Below are positions 31,977-44,913 of a DNA stretch of 64,000 bases, piece after piece. The stretch comes from Henckelia pumila (taxonomy: Eukaryota > Streptophyta > Magnoliopsida > Lamiales > Gesneriaceae). Location: the NCBI RefSeq assembly GCF_033568475.1, contig NC_133120.1, forward strand, positions 57,213,499 through 57,277,498. The letters run 5' to 3'. Each line of letters opens with the position of its first letter. Within the stretch, counting starts at the first letter, position 1. Below the pieces are notes generated by a model. It saw only the letters and a program-made list of their open reading frames with translations, searched no databases and was not told where the DNA came from. The position numbers and the translations under genes are program-made.

Positions 31977-33926
31977 GTCAAAGCTCCGCAAAAAAAAATT
32001 CATTGAAAGGTATGCTTAAAAATTTTAAATAAATAATTTATGCACGAAAGCTATCAAAGTCCATGCTTTCAAAAATTATATTTTCGTTGCCAAAACATTT
32101 TCTTAAAATCTTTCTCACAAGTTAGAGCATTCTTCAAAATCATTTTTGCATGCAAACAAATAATTTCAGATATCTTTTTAGAAATAAAAATTTCAATGGA
32201 AGTTTGTTGCCCACAAAAGTTCTAAAATACTCAATCGCCTTGCGGGACTTTTTCACGCTTCTAGAATCGTTTAAAACTTCTTCCAAAATTTCTCATGGCC
32301 GATTCTCTTATCAACACTCCTCTATGCGTCTCAAACTCTGACTCATACCCAAAAATCAAATTTCAGACGTTAAACTCGATAAGGACAGAAACTTAAATAG
32401 CTGATACCTCAACTTTTAAACAACCTACTGCAACTAGACTAATTACATTCATTAATCATTTAGTAGCAACTTAAAGTAAAAAAAAAAACTTAAATGTTCA
32501 GCAGCCACTAGAAAAATCCACAATAACCCCAAGATTGGAAAAAAATAATTTCTTACTGTTAGCAGCCTAGTGGAACCAATTGATAATTTTGTATACTGTC
32601 CATAGCAAGAACCCATTTCTCAAGTCTTGCCTGTCACACTAGCATGCATCCTAAACACTAAAGTCAATTCCTGGTTACACCACCGTCTTAAAATATATCC
32701 CAAATTCAAAAGCACATAACAGTAAGTGAAAGATTTCAAGAAAATGGTACCACAACTTGCTTAGTCTAATGGCTTGCTTATCTTGACTTCTAGAATCTTC
32801 TCTATCCAAACCGATGTTTTTCCAACATTCTAACTTATCTCCCAAATCACCAATCGTAATTTTTTTTCTTTTCATAATATGCAATCAATCCTAACAATGC
32901 TAGAACACAGTCACCAGTTACAACCAACGACCCGAATCCTCGGTCGACTCAACTTCTTGAAAAAATAACTTACTCCCAACAACCCATAACATAGCTAGTA
33001 AAATTCTCAACACAGCAGCAACCACCATCAAAATAAGATCAAGAAAATAAAGAAAAATTCCCATCGGCGTCAAACAATGCAAATATGGGAAAATAACTAA
33101 ATAAATAAATAAAATATCAAGAAAATGTTTAAACATCCTTTAAAACTTTATTGATATATATATATTTTTTAATACATCCAAATCATCAATAACAAATCTA
33201 TGGCCTCCTGTTGTAGTACAGAAATATGGAGGCATGCAGTTTTAAATTGGTTTTGAAGCTATCAATTAGGACTCTAACTATATTCTAAATCATTTACTTT
33301 AATTCGAGCGCGCAACATTCCTCAATTCGGTGTTCACACAAAAAAATAACAATGCTTCTTTAAGTTTATCCCTAGTCCTCGCACGAGTTTCGATTCAATA
33401 ACTTAACTGACAAAACATATGTCGATAAATTTCTAAACAACTATGCACTTAGTTGTATCCAACTAAAATCCATTCATAAGACAACAACATAACATTTAAT
33501 ATTTCCTAATGAACAAGTTTAATATTTTTCAACAAACTCTTACAATCCCATAAAAATCATTAAAATTTCCTAATAACTCATACAACTTCCACGTACTGTC
33601 TAAAACTGGAAGAAATTTTAGTACACCAACCCTGCTTAATATAAAGTCGCATGCTATAAAAATAAACTTTTGAATGGAATTCTTTAAAGTACTAAAAGAA
33701 ATATTTAAACAAAATTAACACTAAGCCACACATTTAAATAAATTAAACACATAATTTTGAAAATATTTTAAAATGGATGACATCAAAACATTTAAAGTAT
33801 TAATTTAAGTATGACTAACATTAAAAAAAATTCTTTAAAACTTACAGACTTTGAGGCGAGACTTCTTGAGTTTCTTGCAACCGGCAGTAAGTACAACCCA
33901 AACCAGAACCATGCTCTGATACCAAC
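31977..33926. other. Internal region of the LARD-like element, no genes
   Basis: About 1.95 kb of AT-rich sequence with no recognisable gag or pol in either strand. The complement of TGGTATCAGAGC (GCTCTGATACCA, 33913-33924) at its right edge is the minus-strand primer-binding site. Confidence 0.6.
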
Positions 33927-35814
33927 TGAAACAACCCTACACTTCTACTTTAAATAAACTTAAATAAAAATGCAGATTTTTCAAAAATTTTGGCATGGCC
34001 CATCTGTTTATTTTAATACCCACCTGACACAGACAGCAAACAACAAAAGCAACCGACAACACATAAACTAGACCAGAATAAATGAAAGAGAAACTAGGGG
34101 AAAATGTTCAACATCACAAACATCAAAATATTACAATTCAATCCTTACAGACCAAGAAACAAATCTTAAAAATCATTTCATTTACATTTGCCAAATAAAC
34201 AAAATAAATACTTCATGACATTTAAGTTTGAATAAAATTCTGCGGAAGAATAGCATAGGTCGAAGGGATGTGTCGTGCCCGCATTGGAGTCCACTCGAGA
34301 GTCATGCCTCTCGATCTCAACAAAGTACAACCTGCACCAAGCATAGTAGTGAGCCTAAAAGCTCAGCAAGATATACATAATACAGCAAGGATTCAAAATA
34401 AATGTAGTATACTAAAAGTAGTACTAAGTATATAATGAAATTCACACGAAAGGAAAATGTCATAACATGCCCGAAGTAGAAACAATAGCAATATGCAATG
34501 AAAAGTAACATTCATGAATCATTTATCCTTTTCATTTACTTGTGAATTTAGATCCTCGATTGTGACTATTGTTTTGATCGATCAATGACTACAGTATACA
34601 ATGCCGGCAAGGATGCCGAGATTTATCCCATTAAACACCGCATTGCCCCTCTGAATTTGGTAGGGATGCCGAGATTTCTCCCTTTAAAAACCGTACTACA
34701 CGTCTGAATTTGGTAGGGATGCCAAGATTTCTCTCGTTAAACACCGTACTACACGTCTGAATTTGGTAGGGATGCCAGGATGTCTCCCATTAAACACCGT
34801 ACTACACGTATCATTTGGCAAGAGAGTCAGGGCATCCCCGACCCATCATTGCACATCTAAGTCACAACCAATTCACCTTCTACTTTAACTTTTCATTCAT
34901 TTAACTTTTCTCATTTCAACTTATATTTATTCATGCATTCTTTAATTAAGACTTCGGGGCTAGAATATTAAATAAATTTGAAGTCACACACGCGAATAAA
35001 TGGGCTTTGAATAATTTAAACGACAAGAACCTCAAAAGATAGCATGACACAAATTTTTATGGATGATTGGAGTGTAGAGGAGCACCCACGGCTTAAGGGT
35101 TTTTTTTTATTGACGCTAAGTTTACGCTCAAAAACGGTCTACAAGAGCGGTTAACCCGCATGACCCATAACTTAACCTATTTTAATCCAAAAGGCTTTCC
35201 GTTCAAACCGACACCTCAAACACATCTTAAAATACTCCTATGACCAGTATTCATATTTTTATAATGAACCAAACGATCCAAACAATTTAAATTCCTGGAC
35301 AGCCCATAAATTCTTAAAAATTGCTTGCATCACACTAACTTAAAACGCACCTAACTTGGTCGATTCTTATCCAAAATAAGCCCAATTTGCACGGACACGG
35401 TCCTAACATCACATTAATTTAAATCATTGGAGGTAGACCCTGTCTAGACATAAAAAACCGACCCTATCAGACCTGTTTCCCCGAGACATGACGCGATGGT
35501 AAAAATTTTGTTTTGGACAACTTGAAACTATGGACTCCCAAGCTCATCCCTCAACCTATTGTACCTCAAAAACCCATGAGAACAACTAGTAAACATGCCT
35601 AGAAAACCAGATAGGACCCTTGTACGAGGCGCTAGCCTGACGCTACCTTATTTCCCCCTTTTTGCCCAAAACCTAAGCTCAACGCCTTCAAAACTCTACT
35701 TGCCGACCATCCAACCTAATCTCCCCATGACCAGCCCTATAGCCCATCTAAAACACATCCAAATGCACATGTTTAACCCCATGAACATCCCATGGGCAGC
35801 CCCTCAACCCCTTT

Positions 35815-36554
35815 TGTTACGTCTTAAACGCATACAAATCTCGTGTGATGAGATTAATGTTTTTAATGCATTAACAAGTCTCATAATATTATGTTTTGAT
35901 GATTATAAAACTCGGTTAATTGTTACTAACCATTTAAAGTGAGATTTTGCAGATTAGATTTATTGACAAATAAATTATTGGAAGTTATTTTGAAGCTATC
36001 AATGTATTTATGAAGTCTCATATTGCTCATATAATGAACACAATGTTATGTGGATGCCATGAAACATTGTTATGAGGATATGAAGAAAGAGACAAGAAGA
36101 AGCCAAAGTATGGAGCAGCAACTTCCAAAAATTACTGGGCATTTTCTATGCATTGAAATCCTATCTCCACCGGTCATAATCTTGATGAGGAATTTTTACA
36201 TGTACTGTCCAAATTTGAGAGAAATCCAACGGCTAGATATGGAGCTATGATATTTCCACAAAAGTTGTGCAGTACCTATTTCTGCAGAACTTGAAGCGAA
36301 GGATGAAGAATCAACTTTTGAAAATTACTGGACGTTCTTGAGACATCCAAATCAAATCTCCACCGATCAAAATCAATATCAGGATGTTTTCAAATCTCCA
36401 ACTTCTCATTTATCGCTTTATTTTTTTTACGCATTTATTTACCGCATTTATTTTTGATTGCTTTAAGTCTTCCGCTTGCGTATTTGCATAATCGCTTTAA
36501 ATTGCTAAAGTTGCCAATAGAACCTAAATCCCTCCCCCCCATTAGGTTCTAACA
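35815..36554 (+). mobile_element. Solo LTR, 740 bp
   Basis: TGTTACGTCTTAAACGC to AGGTTCTAACA. It inserted at CCTTT (35810-35814); the right-hand duplication is itself split by the next insertion but is recovered when that is removed. It contains a diverged internal duplication of about 70 bp (near 36122 and 36316) with AAAATTACTGG and ATCTCCACCG blocks. No gene. Confidence 0.8.
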
Positions 36555-36557
36555 CCT

Positions 36558-38739
36558 TGTTAGAGTAGGTGCCCGTCGAGCCAATGTATTGGCCGATGGT
36601 CCTTGAGAGAACTCTTGTATGACAATCTTTATTTTAATAATATTTGACATTATTTAATTTGGCACATCTTTATCTTTATACACATGCAAGCTGCATAGAT
36701 AAAGCCCTTGAATATACAAATAGTAGAAAGAATATGAGATGGTCATGTGATGACTATCATGAAACTCATATTTGGAATACTGTATATTCTAAACTGTTCC
36801 TAGTCGATTCAGCCGCCATAAAGAAGGATAAAGGCCGCTCGAGCTTGAGACTAGTATTTGCAATGTGAGTACCATGTTTCATTGGTAGGGGACATGGAGA
36901 TGTCCAAGCATGCAAATAGGTGCTCCTTGTAGAGTGCACTGAACAACCCTCCCTAAAGGATTTTCCAAGTGGTTCTCACTTATCGAGTGGAGAAGTCCTA
37001 GTTTATGGTTGTACACCATTAGTCCTTATAACCCGGGACAACATGGAGACTCTATATGCTAGTGCTTCACTTTGACTTGTTTACCGACTCATCTGGGGTC
37101 ATCAGGTGGCAATGTTGGGTGTTGTGACGAAACATATAGGAGTCAATGCATTGTAGTTGGGGATTCACCGCTTACCTACGGGTATGGATATCCTATGTTA
37201 TATCATGCATACGTAGCTTGAAATCTCTGATCAGAGTAAGTGGTAATTAAGAAAGGAGTTTCTTGAATTACACTTTCGATGCAACTACGGCATGACACAT
37301 AGTTATCGATTCAATGACAAATCTCGATAAACCAATGGTTGTCGAATCGATCGGGATATATGAGTTGAAGGGACCGTACTGTACGCTAACCATAATTGAT
37401 TGGTGCTTGCAGGCACTATCATTTGATACCTAGGGAGTCATGTAAGCAATGCTGCTAGATGTTTACATGACTGGTTGGGTACTATCAGACTTGAGTTTTC
37501 TGACGTTCTTATTATCAATGTGTTGATCAATAAGAATGGAGCTATATATAGGGTATGCTCATATAAGGGACTTGTTGATCCCGAATCACATGGAGATGTG
37601 AACCCACTGCTAGTTGTATCAGTGAACCATTGAGGATCACACAAGTACTAGCTTTCTAGATCCCGTTGAGATTAAAATTAGTTCATTGTGTTGAACAACT
37701 TATAAAGGAGTTTATAAGTAAAATAAATTAGAAGTTTGACTTCTAAATTGGAGAATGAATGGAATAAGTAACTTTTAATTTGTGAATGTGTTCCAAGATT
37801 AAAAGTTGACTTAAAATAATTAGTTTATGAAAATGGTGATTTTCTAAACTATTATTTTGAACTTAGTTAATTAATTCAAGTGTTGAATTAATTTAACACT
37901 AGTAGACATTTTAATGTACAAATAATTAGATTAATTCAAGTGTTGAATTAATTAAACACTATTGAGTCTAGTAGAGCTCAAATTAATATAGTGTTGTATA
38001 ATTATTGATACTAGTGGACTTGAATGGGTTCAAGTTAAATTTAATTAATTGATTAAACTTAAATGGGTTTAGGTTTAATAATTAATTAAAAATAAGTTCA
38101 AATGACATTTGAATATATATATTTATATATGTATATATATATAGGCGTGTATATATATATATGATATATATATGTGTGTGTATGGAATTTGAAGGGTTGA
38201 AAGATGGTTTGCAATTTTCCATGCATGTCTTGCAATTTTCCATGCATGACTTAATTGTACTCATTAATCTCTCTCCTTTAATATATTATTTGGAATAATA
38301 TATACACACACACAATCCACTCCAAAATAAGTTGAAGTGGCCGAACACTCTCAAAAGAATTCTCCAATTTTTCCTTCAACTTTTTGAGGAAGAAAGAAAA
38401 GGATATCTCAATGAAAAATTCTCTAAATATTCTAGTGCATATTTAGAGCGGATTTAGATCGTCTAGTCGTGGACCTAATTCGGAGGCTCGAAGTGTTGAA
38501 CCCATTTTGAGCAAGGAGTGCTCTTGGAAGCTTGTAGATTGAGTCTACCCTTTTCAAGAGCCTAGTTGTTTATCAACTTGGTTGGAGCCATAAATCAATC
38601 TTTGAGATTGATAGGTAAAATTCTAAACACCCTATGGTTGTTTGAGTTTTTGAATACTACACAAGTGCTCGAATTTCTTTTATTAAAAAATTTTATATTT
38701 CCGCTGCGTTTTTGGGCACGAGTTAACCGATCCCCTTCA
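36558..38739 (+). mobile_element. Solo Copia LTR, 2.18 kb
   Basis: Starts TGTTAGAGTAGGTGCCCG and ends CGATCCCCTTCA, with perfect 5-bp flanks CACCT (36553-36557 and 38740-38744). It inserted at the right edge of the 35815-36554 LTR, making it the youngest layer here. It shares several blocks with the intact Copia LTR at 3731, so it is a sister family. It includes a TA/TG microsatellite at about 38113-38185. The LTR at the window end (63668-64000) is a reverse copy of its 3' part. Confidence 0.88.
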
Positions 38740-40640
38740 CACCTTTCATCCATTCATACAAAAATCTTGATTCAAACGCCACAAACTCAATACATTTTGC
38801 AATATTTTAATACATAAATGCAATGTAACTTACCTAACACCAAGTGAGGCTTAAATCCAATCAAACATACATGAAAAAGGGGTCCAACACAACAAGGCAC
38901 TACTGATTTTTCGTTCAACCCATGCAATGTTTCATTTTGATGCAAGAAATTACTCAAAAACTCCAATATGTAAGCTAGAAAAATGCATTTACACAAAAAG
39001 ATCACCCCATGCCCTCTTCACCCCTGTTGACCGAACCCATACACACACATTTCACCAAAAATTCTGGAAAATTCGAAATTATAAAGAAGAGTGCCAAGAA
39101 ACCTATATTCTATGTTTGGGTTTAAAATCGGAAGGAAGTTTCTTGCCTCAATCTTGCAACCAAAAGAAATGAAGGGGGCGGCTGGCACTGGGCTCACGTC
39201 CAGCAGCTGTACACGCCTCCAAAGATGTCCTCCAAGGTGGCACGGCGGTGGCAAGCGGCTGGGAAGGGGCGGCCGACGGGAAGGCTAAAGAAGGTGATGA
39301 AGCCGATGGGTTTTTCTTGAGGAGGAGAGGTGATGCCGTGAGAAAGGGGGAAATGGAGTGAGGCGGCTGAGTGGGTTTAGTTCTAGGGTTATTTTGGATC
39401 ATGTGTGATATATTTTTAATGTGGTGTAAGTATAGGTAGGTGGTGTGTGTGTAAGGTATGCACAAAAATGCTATTTCACTAATAAAAATGTTATTTTGAA
39501 TGTTACAACTTTAATTTGAACAATTTCACTCATTTTTAAATTCTAAGTCTAAAATATTTGAATTTAAATATTAGGAATAGAATTTCGCTAGTCTTGGTCC
39601 AAAAAGGCTTATTTTGAGAGATATTGGGAATTACGCGCAAGAATACGCTTACGCGATTTTCTTTACCCCAAAACAAATTTAGAATAAAATTTTCTTTTTT
39701 ATTTTCTTGAACTCTTAAGAATTTTAGGCCATAAAAATTTAGAATATGAGATTTTCCGCTGTGTCCACCTTTACCGCGTGCCGGAGCCGAAGGTCACTAA
39801 TTTCAAGTATCTCAAGTAATTAAATTTAAATTCCCGCGCAATTAAATTCTAAAGAATTTTAAATCATTTAAATCACCATGAATTTTATAAATTTAAATAT
39901 TAAAGCTAATTTAGAAATGGAATTTATTTTATGAAATTTAGCCGTCACAAAAAAAAATAAACATTTGAAAGAATTTAAACACTAACTTAAAAATTAAAAT
40001 CAATACTTTAGTTATTTTGATGTCACAATGTTAAATAAAATATTTAAATAATAACCAAAGCGATTAAAATAATTTAAATAAACTAAATGATTGTTTAAAA
40101 GTCCTTTAAATAAAATACACAAACGGAGTAAAATCTTTGAAACGACTTGGACGTTTAAAAGTATTTAATAAATAAGCTAGACATTTAAAATAATTTAAAA
40201 TAACTAATCTCTAAACTTAATTTGTTTAACATAAATAAGTTGGACAATAAATATTTAAATAAATAAACTAAACAGTTAAATTCATTTAAATAATTGTCCA
40301 ATAAACTCAAGTCATTTTAAATAAATAAGCGGGATAGTTAGGGTCATTTAAACGAATAAACCAAATAATTAAAATTATCTAATTAAGAAAACTTAAACGT
40401 TTAAAAAAAAATTAAACAATTAAGTTGCACAATAAAAATCATTTTTACAAATAAATTTAAACAATTAAAAGCATTAATTAAATAATTAGTACAATAAAAA
40501 TCATTTGAATAAATTATTAATATTTTATTAGTAAATAATCCAAATAAAGAATTTTAAATCGATTAAACATAAAAATAATAACCATAATTTTTATTTAATT
40601 TAATGCATGCGATTTAATATATTGGGTTTTAGGTGCTACA

Positions 40641-43326
40641 CTATTGCCACGCATTGATGATCTGTTCGATCAATTTCAAGGTACTTCTGTTTATTCGAAG
40701 ATTGATCTGAGATCGTGATACCACCAGATGAGGGTAAGAGACTCATATATTTCTAAGACTGCTTTCCGAATCAGATACGGGCATTATGAATTTTTGGTTA
40801 TGTCATTCGGATTGACGAATGCACCGGCAGTATTTATGAATCTGATGAATCAAGTATTTCGAGAATACCTGGATAGAATTGTCATTCGTCAATCCGAATG
40901 ACATAACCAAAAATTCATAATGCCCGTATCTGGTTCGGAAAGCAGTGCAGTCTTTATGAATCTGATGAATCAAGTATTTCGAGAATACCTGGATAGAATT
41001 GTCATCGTCTTCATTGATGATATTCTTATTTATTCTCATGACAAAGATGAGCATGCACAGCATCTGAGGATTGTTTTATATATGCTACGAGAAAAGCAGC
41101 TTTTTGTTAAGTTAAGCAAGTGCGAGTTTTGGCTTGATCAAGTAGTGTTTCTCGGTCATGTGATATCTAGTGAAGGAATATCTATAGATCCGAGTAAGAT
41201 TGAGGCAGTGCTGAACTGATCCCGTCCAACGAGGGTTGTAGAGATCCAGAGTTTCCTGGGTTTAGCGTGTTATTACCGTCGGTTCATCGAGAATTTTGCA
41301 CACTTGGCCAAGCCTTTGACACAGCTTACACGAAAATATGTTGCCTTCACATGGTCCTCGGAGTGTGAGGAATCGTTTCGTGAGTTACGTAGATGTCTTT
41401 CTACTGCACCTGTGCTAGCTCTACCTTTTGCATCAGGAGGTTATATTATCTACACTGATGCCTCTAGTCAGGGGCTGGGATGTGTTTTAACACAGCGTGG
41501 ACACGTGATAGCTTATGCTTCTCGACAGATAAAGAAACATGAGACGAATTATCCAATGCATGATCTCGAGTTGGCCGCCATTGTATTTGCGCTCAAGATT
41601 TGGAGACATTATCTATATGACGAGAAGATTGCGATATTCACGGATCATAAGAGTCTGAAGTATTTATTCACTCAGGCGAAGTTTAATATGCGACAGAGAT
41701 GCTGGATGGACTTACTAAAAAATTATGATTGCGAGATTAAGTATCATCCAGGTTCTGCCAATCTTACAGCTAATGTCCTGAGTCGTCGGGTCAGACTTTC
41801 TGCACTTCAGACTAGTGATTTATCTCATATGATTCAAGAATGTTGTTCTCTTAGTTTCACACTGAAGCACAAGAAAGGAAGGAATGGAATTCGATTATAT
41901 ACGATTTTATCTGAGCCATCATTGTATGCACGGATCATAGAAGCTCAGATATATGATGTTAAGACTCAGCGTTGGGCACGTCTATCCAATGAGGTTAATA
42001 CATCTGGATTCCATTATCAGTCAGATGGTTTATTATGTTTGTCTAATCGAGTGGTTGTACCTGATGACGCAGAGCTCAGAACTGATATTTTATCTCAAGC
42101 TCAAAAGATTCGACTGACGGTTCATCCTGGAAGCATGAAAATGTATAAGGAATTGCGAACCAAATTCTGGTGGAAGGGGATGAAACGGAGTGTATATCAG
42201 TTTGTTTCTAAATGTCTTGTTTGTCAATAGGTCAAGGCTGAACACCAACGACCAGGTGGATTATTACAGAATCTTGAAATTCTCGAATGGAAGTGGGAGC
42301 ATGTGACTATGGATTTTGTCACCCACTTGCCTATGAATGCACACCAGTGTGATGCTATCTGGGTCTTTGTTTACCGTTTGACGAAATCAGCACACGTCAT
42401 TCCTTATAACAGAGAGTATTCTTATGATCGCATGACACGCTTATACATCCAGGAGATCGTGCGATTGCATGGGATTCCAGTGAGCATAGTTAGTGACAGG
42501 GATCCACGGTTTACCTCATGTTTCTAGGGTAGTTCCAGCAGGCATTGGTTACCACTATAAGTTTGAGCACTGCATATAATCCAGAGACTGATGGGCAGTC
42601 GGAACGGACGATACGTACACCTGAGGATATGTTTTGTGATTTTACGATCGATTTTGGCTTGTCTTGGCAGGATCAGTTATCTTTGATTGAATTTGCCTAT
42701 AATAACAGTTATCACCGCAGTATTGATATGGCACCCTTCGAGGCATTGTATGGTCGACGATGTCGTACTCCACTATTCTGGGATGAGGTGGGAGAATGAC
42801 AGGTAGAGGGTTCAGAATTAGTACAGCAGGTTGCAGACAAGGTAGATCTTATCAGACGAAGGATAAAAGCTGCTCAAGATCGGCAAGCCAGTTATGCTAA
42901 TATTCACCGCAGGTACTTCAGTTTGAGCCTGGTGAATATTTGTTTCTTCGAGTATCACCTTTCAGAAAGGTGAAGAGAATCGGTTTGAAAGGTAAGTTAT
43001 CACCTCGATATATTGGGCCTTTCCAAATACTAGAGAAGATCGGAGACCTTGCTTATAGATTGGCGTTACCGCCATATCTTTCCAGTATACATGTTGTGTT
43101 TCATGCGTCGTTGCTTCGACAGTATATAGCTGATGAGTCACATATTATCCAGTCTACTGACGTTCAGGTAGAACCATATCTGTCATATGTTGAACGACCA
43201 CTCCGGATCATTGACAGGAAGGAGAAAGTGCTTCGAAATAAGACTATACCACTTGTGATGGTACAGTGGAAGCGTCGAGGCATAGAGGAAGAAACTTGGG
43301 AGACAAAAAGTTGTATGCAAGGATAA
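40641..43326 (+). pseudogene. Gypsy RT, RNase H, integrase and chromodomain-like tail, broken
   Basis: Continues the gene cut at 29197. RT has [37 protein letters not shown], then a rearrangement at 40759-41005 before [11 protein letters not shown]. RNase H has IYTDASSQGLGCVL and HDLELAAIVFALK. Integrase has [36 protein letters not shown] and ETDGQSERT, all core DDE residues visible. The tail has FLRVSPFRKV, SPRYIGPFQILEKIG and VMVQWKRRGIEEETWE, a chromodomain-like end. Stops occur near 40716, 41217, 42228, 42525 and 42797 and one frame change near 42910. Confidence 0.92.
40759..41005. repeat. Interleaved inverted and direct duplication inside RT
   Basis: A 62-bp segment (40759-40820) is repeated in inverse orientation at 40884-40945 with one mismatch. 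A 59-bp segment (40827-40885) is repeated directly at 40947-41005 with one mismatch. The order is X, Y, inverted X, Y, which adds about 120 bp and destroys the RT palm. Confidence 0.93.
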
Positions 43327-43477
43327 TATCCTGAGTTGTTTGCTTTGTATTATTGATTACCATGTAACGATGTACATACAGTTTGATGTAATAAAACATG
43401 GTATTGTGTTTCATATTATTATCTTGATTTGTCTTTAGATCTGATTTCGCGGATGAAATATCTAAAGGTGGGGATAA

Positions 43478-44908
43478 TTTAGTAACCCAGATTCCATTTT
43501 AAGCTAATTATATGATAAACATGATTAAGGTTTAGTATTTAACCAAATCAAGGGCTTAATTGTGCTTCATAAGCAAGAATTAGACTTCCAAGCATGGACA
43601 GGATCGGAAGCTCCGAACCCTGCAGATCGGAAGCACCGGAATGGAGCCAGTTTACATCGAAACTAAGGCAAGATCGGAAGTTCCGATCTCCTTCAGCCAG
43701 CAATGCACGATGAATAAGCCACGAGTTTTGAAAAGTGTCGGGAATGCACCAGATCGGAAGCTCCGATCGACATGTGTCACACATGCAGCGATCGGATGCT
43801 CCAATCCCGGGAATGGAAGCTCCGATCGTGGCCGAGTTTGGGGCTATAAATACGGCTATTTAGAGATCATTTTGAAATACTAATTCCTGAGTTTTCTTCT
43901 TCAGTTATATATAAGTGTGAGGTATAACTTGAGGGCCCTATTGGTTTATAGAGAGGTTCTGGAATAACAAAGGTGTTGTTATAGTCCTCCAGAACGAGCA
44001 ACATCAAAGGGCTGACTACGGACGAAGGTATGGTCTGGGAATCTTATTAAGTTATAGGAGTATCTATTAACTTAGTTAAAGCTGATAGAACTTGTGTAGT
44101 GATACAGTGAACTTTTGATTATAGGCTTGGAACCTAGGTCCTACTAGACTCGAACTAGCTTAGAGGTACGTACACATTGACCGAGATTGCCAGTGAGTAT
44201 ACATGTTTATATATTGCATTTCTATGGCATTATTATGTGGCATGATGTATGGTTTACTGCTTTCCATATTCATATGTCATGTGCGCATACACGTTGAGCA
44301 TATTCCTTTGTTATACCTGTATTTAGTCTAGAGCTGGATGTACCGCTATAGCGGGGGGTTCTAGGAGATATTCTAGAACCGGATGTACTGTTATAGTGGG
44401 GGGTTCTAGGCGAGTGTGGTTGTACCCAGAGATTTGATCCGAGCGGTCACAGCACTCATTGACTCCGGTTATTAGCATGACTTTCAGATGACTTATTACC
44501 CGTCATCACGAGTTTATGCATCATATTTATATATATACTCATGTTTATGTATTGGGCGTTAGTCGCTCACGTCCTAGTTATTATCTTTGACACCCCATTC
44601 CACGGGACAGGTCGCAGGATGGATGGAGCTGGGATTTCGAGGCAGGACTAGGGAGCATGAGCTATCAGTGGATATTTTATACAGCAGTATTCGATATAGC
44701 TGTATAATGTTTTATGACAGTTTATATTAAGTTATTTTGATATGGTTATATCACTACTGAGTTTAAGCTTTGAACTTTTATACTAAATTGATATGTAAAT
44801 TATGGGTTATGTTTTCGAACGTTTACTCTGTTAAGTGCTTATGTTTTATTTAAGATTAATGCAAGCTATAGTTGCAGTTAGTAGGTGATTCAATGCAGGG
44901 TCACTACA
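43478..44908 (+). repeat. 3' LTR of the large Gypsy element
   Basis: 1431 bp, preceded by the purine tract AAAGGTGGGGATAA. The first dinucleotide is TT instead of TG, a point mutation. It carries the GATCGGAAGC array at 43601-43829, then a TATA box (CTATAAATA, about 43844-43852), and ends GGTCACTACA before TTTAT. Confidence 0.92.
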
Positions 44909-44913
44909 TTTAT

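Larger units (their letters stand above)
29197..40640 (-). mobile_element. Large non-coding LTR element (LARD-like), minus strand
   Basis: Starts TGAAACGACCC, ends AGGTGCTACA, with flanks CTGTT (29192-29196) and CTATT (40641-40645). Deleting it restores the host RT frame (NKY-LLPRIDD), which fixes its borders. It contains two copies of a long LTR-like sequence (29197-31976 and 33927-40640) with a minus-strand tRNA-Met primer-binding site between them. No gag or pol is visible anywhere, so it fits a large retrotransposon derivative. The left copy lacks the last 0.87 kb of the right copy. Confidence 0.85.
33927..40640 (-). repeat. 5' LTR of the LARD-like element, holding two nested LTRs
   Basis: Starts TGAAACAACCC next to the primer-binding site and ends GGTGCTACA. 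Subtracting the nested block (35815-38744) leaves about 3.78 kb, very long for an LTR. The part from 39780 to 40640 is extremely AT-rich with many TTTAAA/AATTAAA strings. The left copy shows the uninterrupted target CCCCTTTCATCCATTC at 30934-30950. Confidence 0.85.
24088..44908 (+). mobile_element. Degenerate Ty3/Gypsy (Tekay-like chromovirus) with nested insertions
   Basis: The outer ends are LTRs of one family (24088-27261 and 43478-44908), bounded by the perfect 5-bp duplication TTTAT at 24083-24087 and 44909-44913. The order is primer-binding site, gag, protease, RT, RNase H, integrase and a chromodomain-like tail. Its span of 20.8 kb comes from a 1.76-kb solo LTR in the 5' LTR and an 11.4-kb element in RT; without these it is about 7.6 kb. 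Several stops, frameshifts and LTR differences show it is old. The Tekay label rests on the C-terminal VMVQWKRRGIEEETWE motif. Confidence 0.9.

Noticed and set aside
38113..38185. TA/TG run as an origin or promoter
   Set aside because: A simple microsatellite inside a solo Copia LTR is sufficient explanation.
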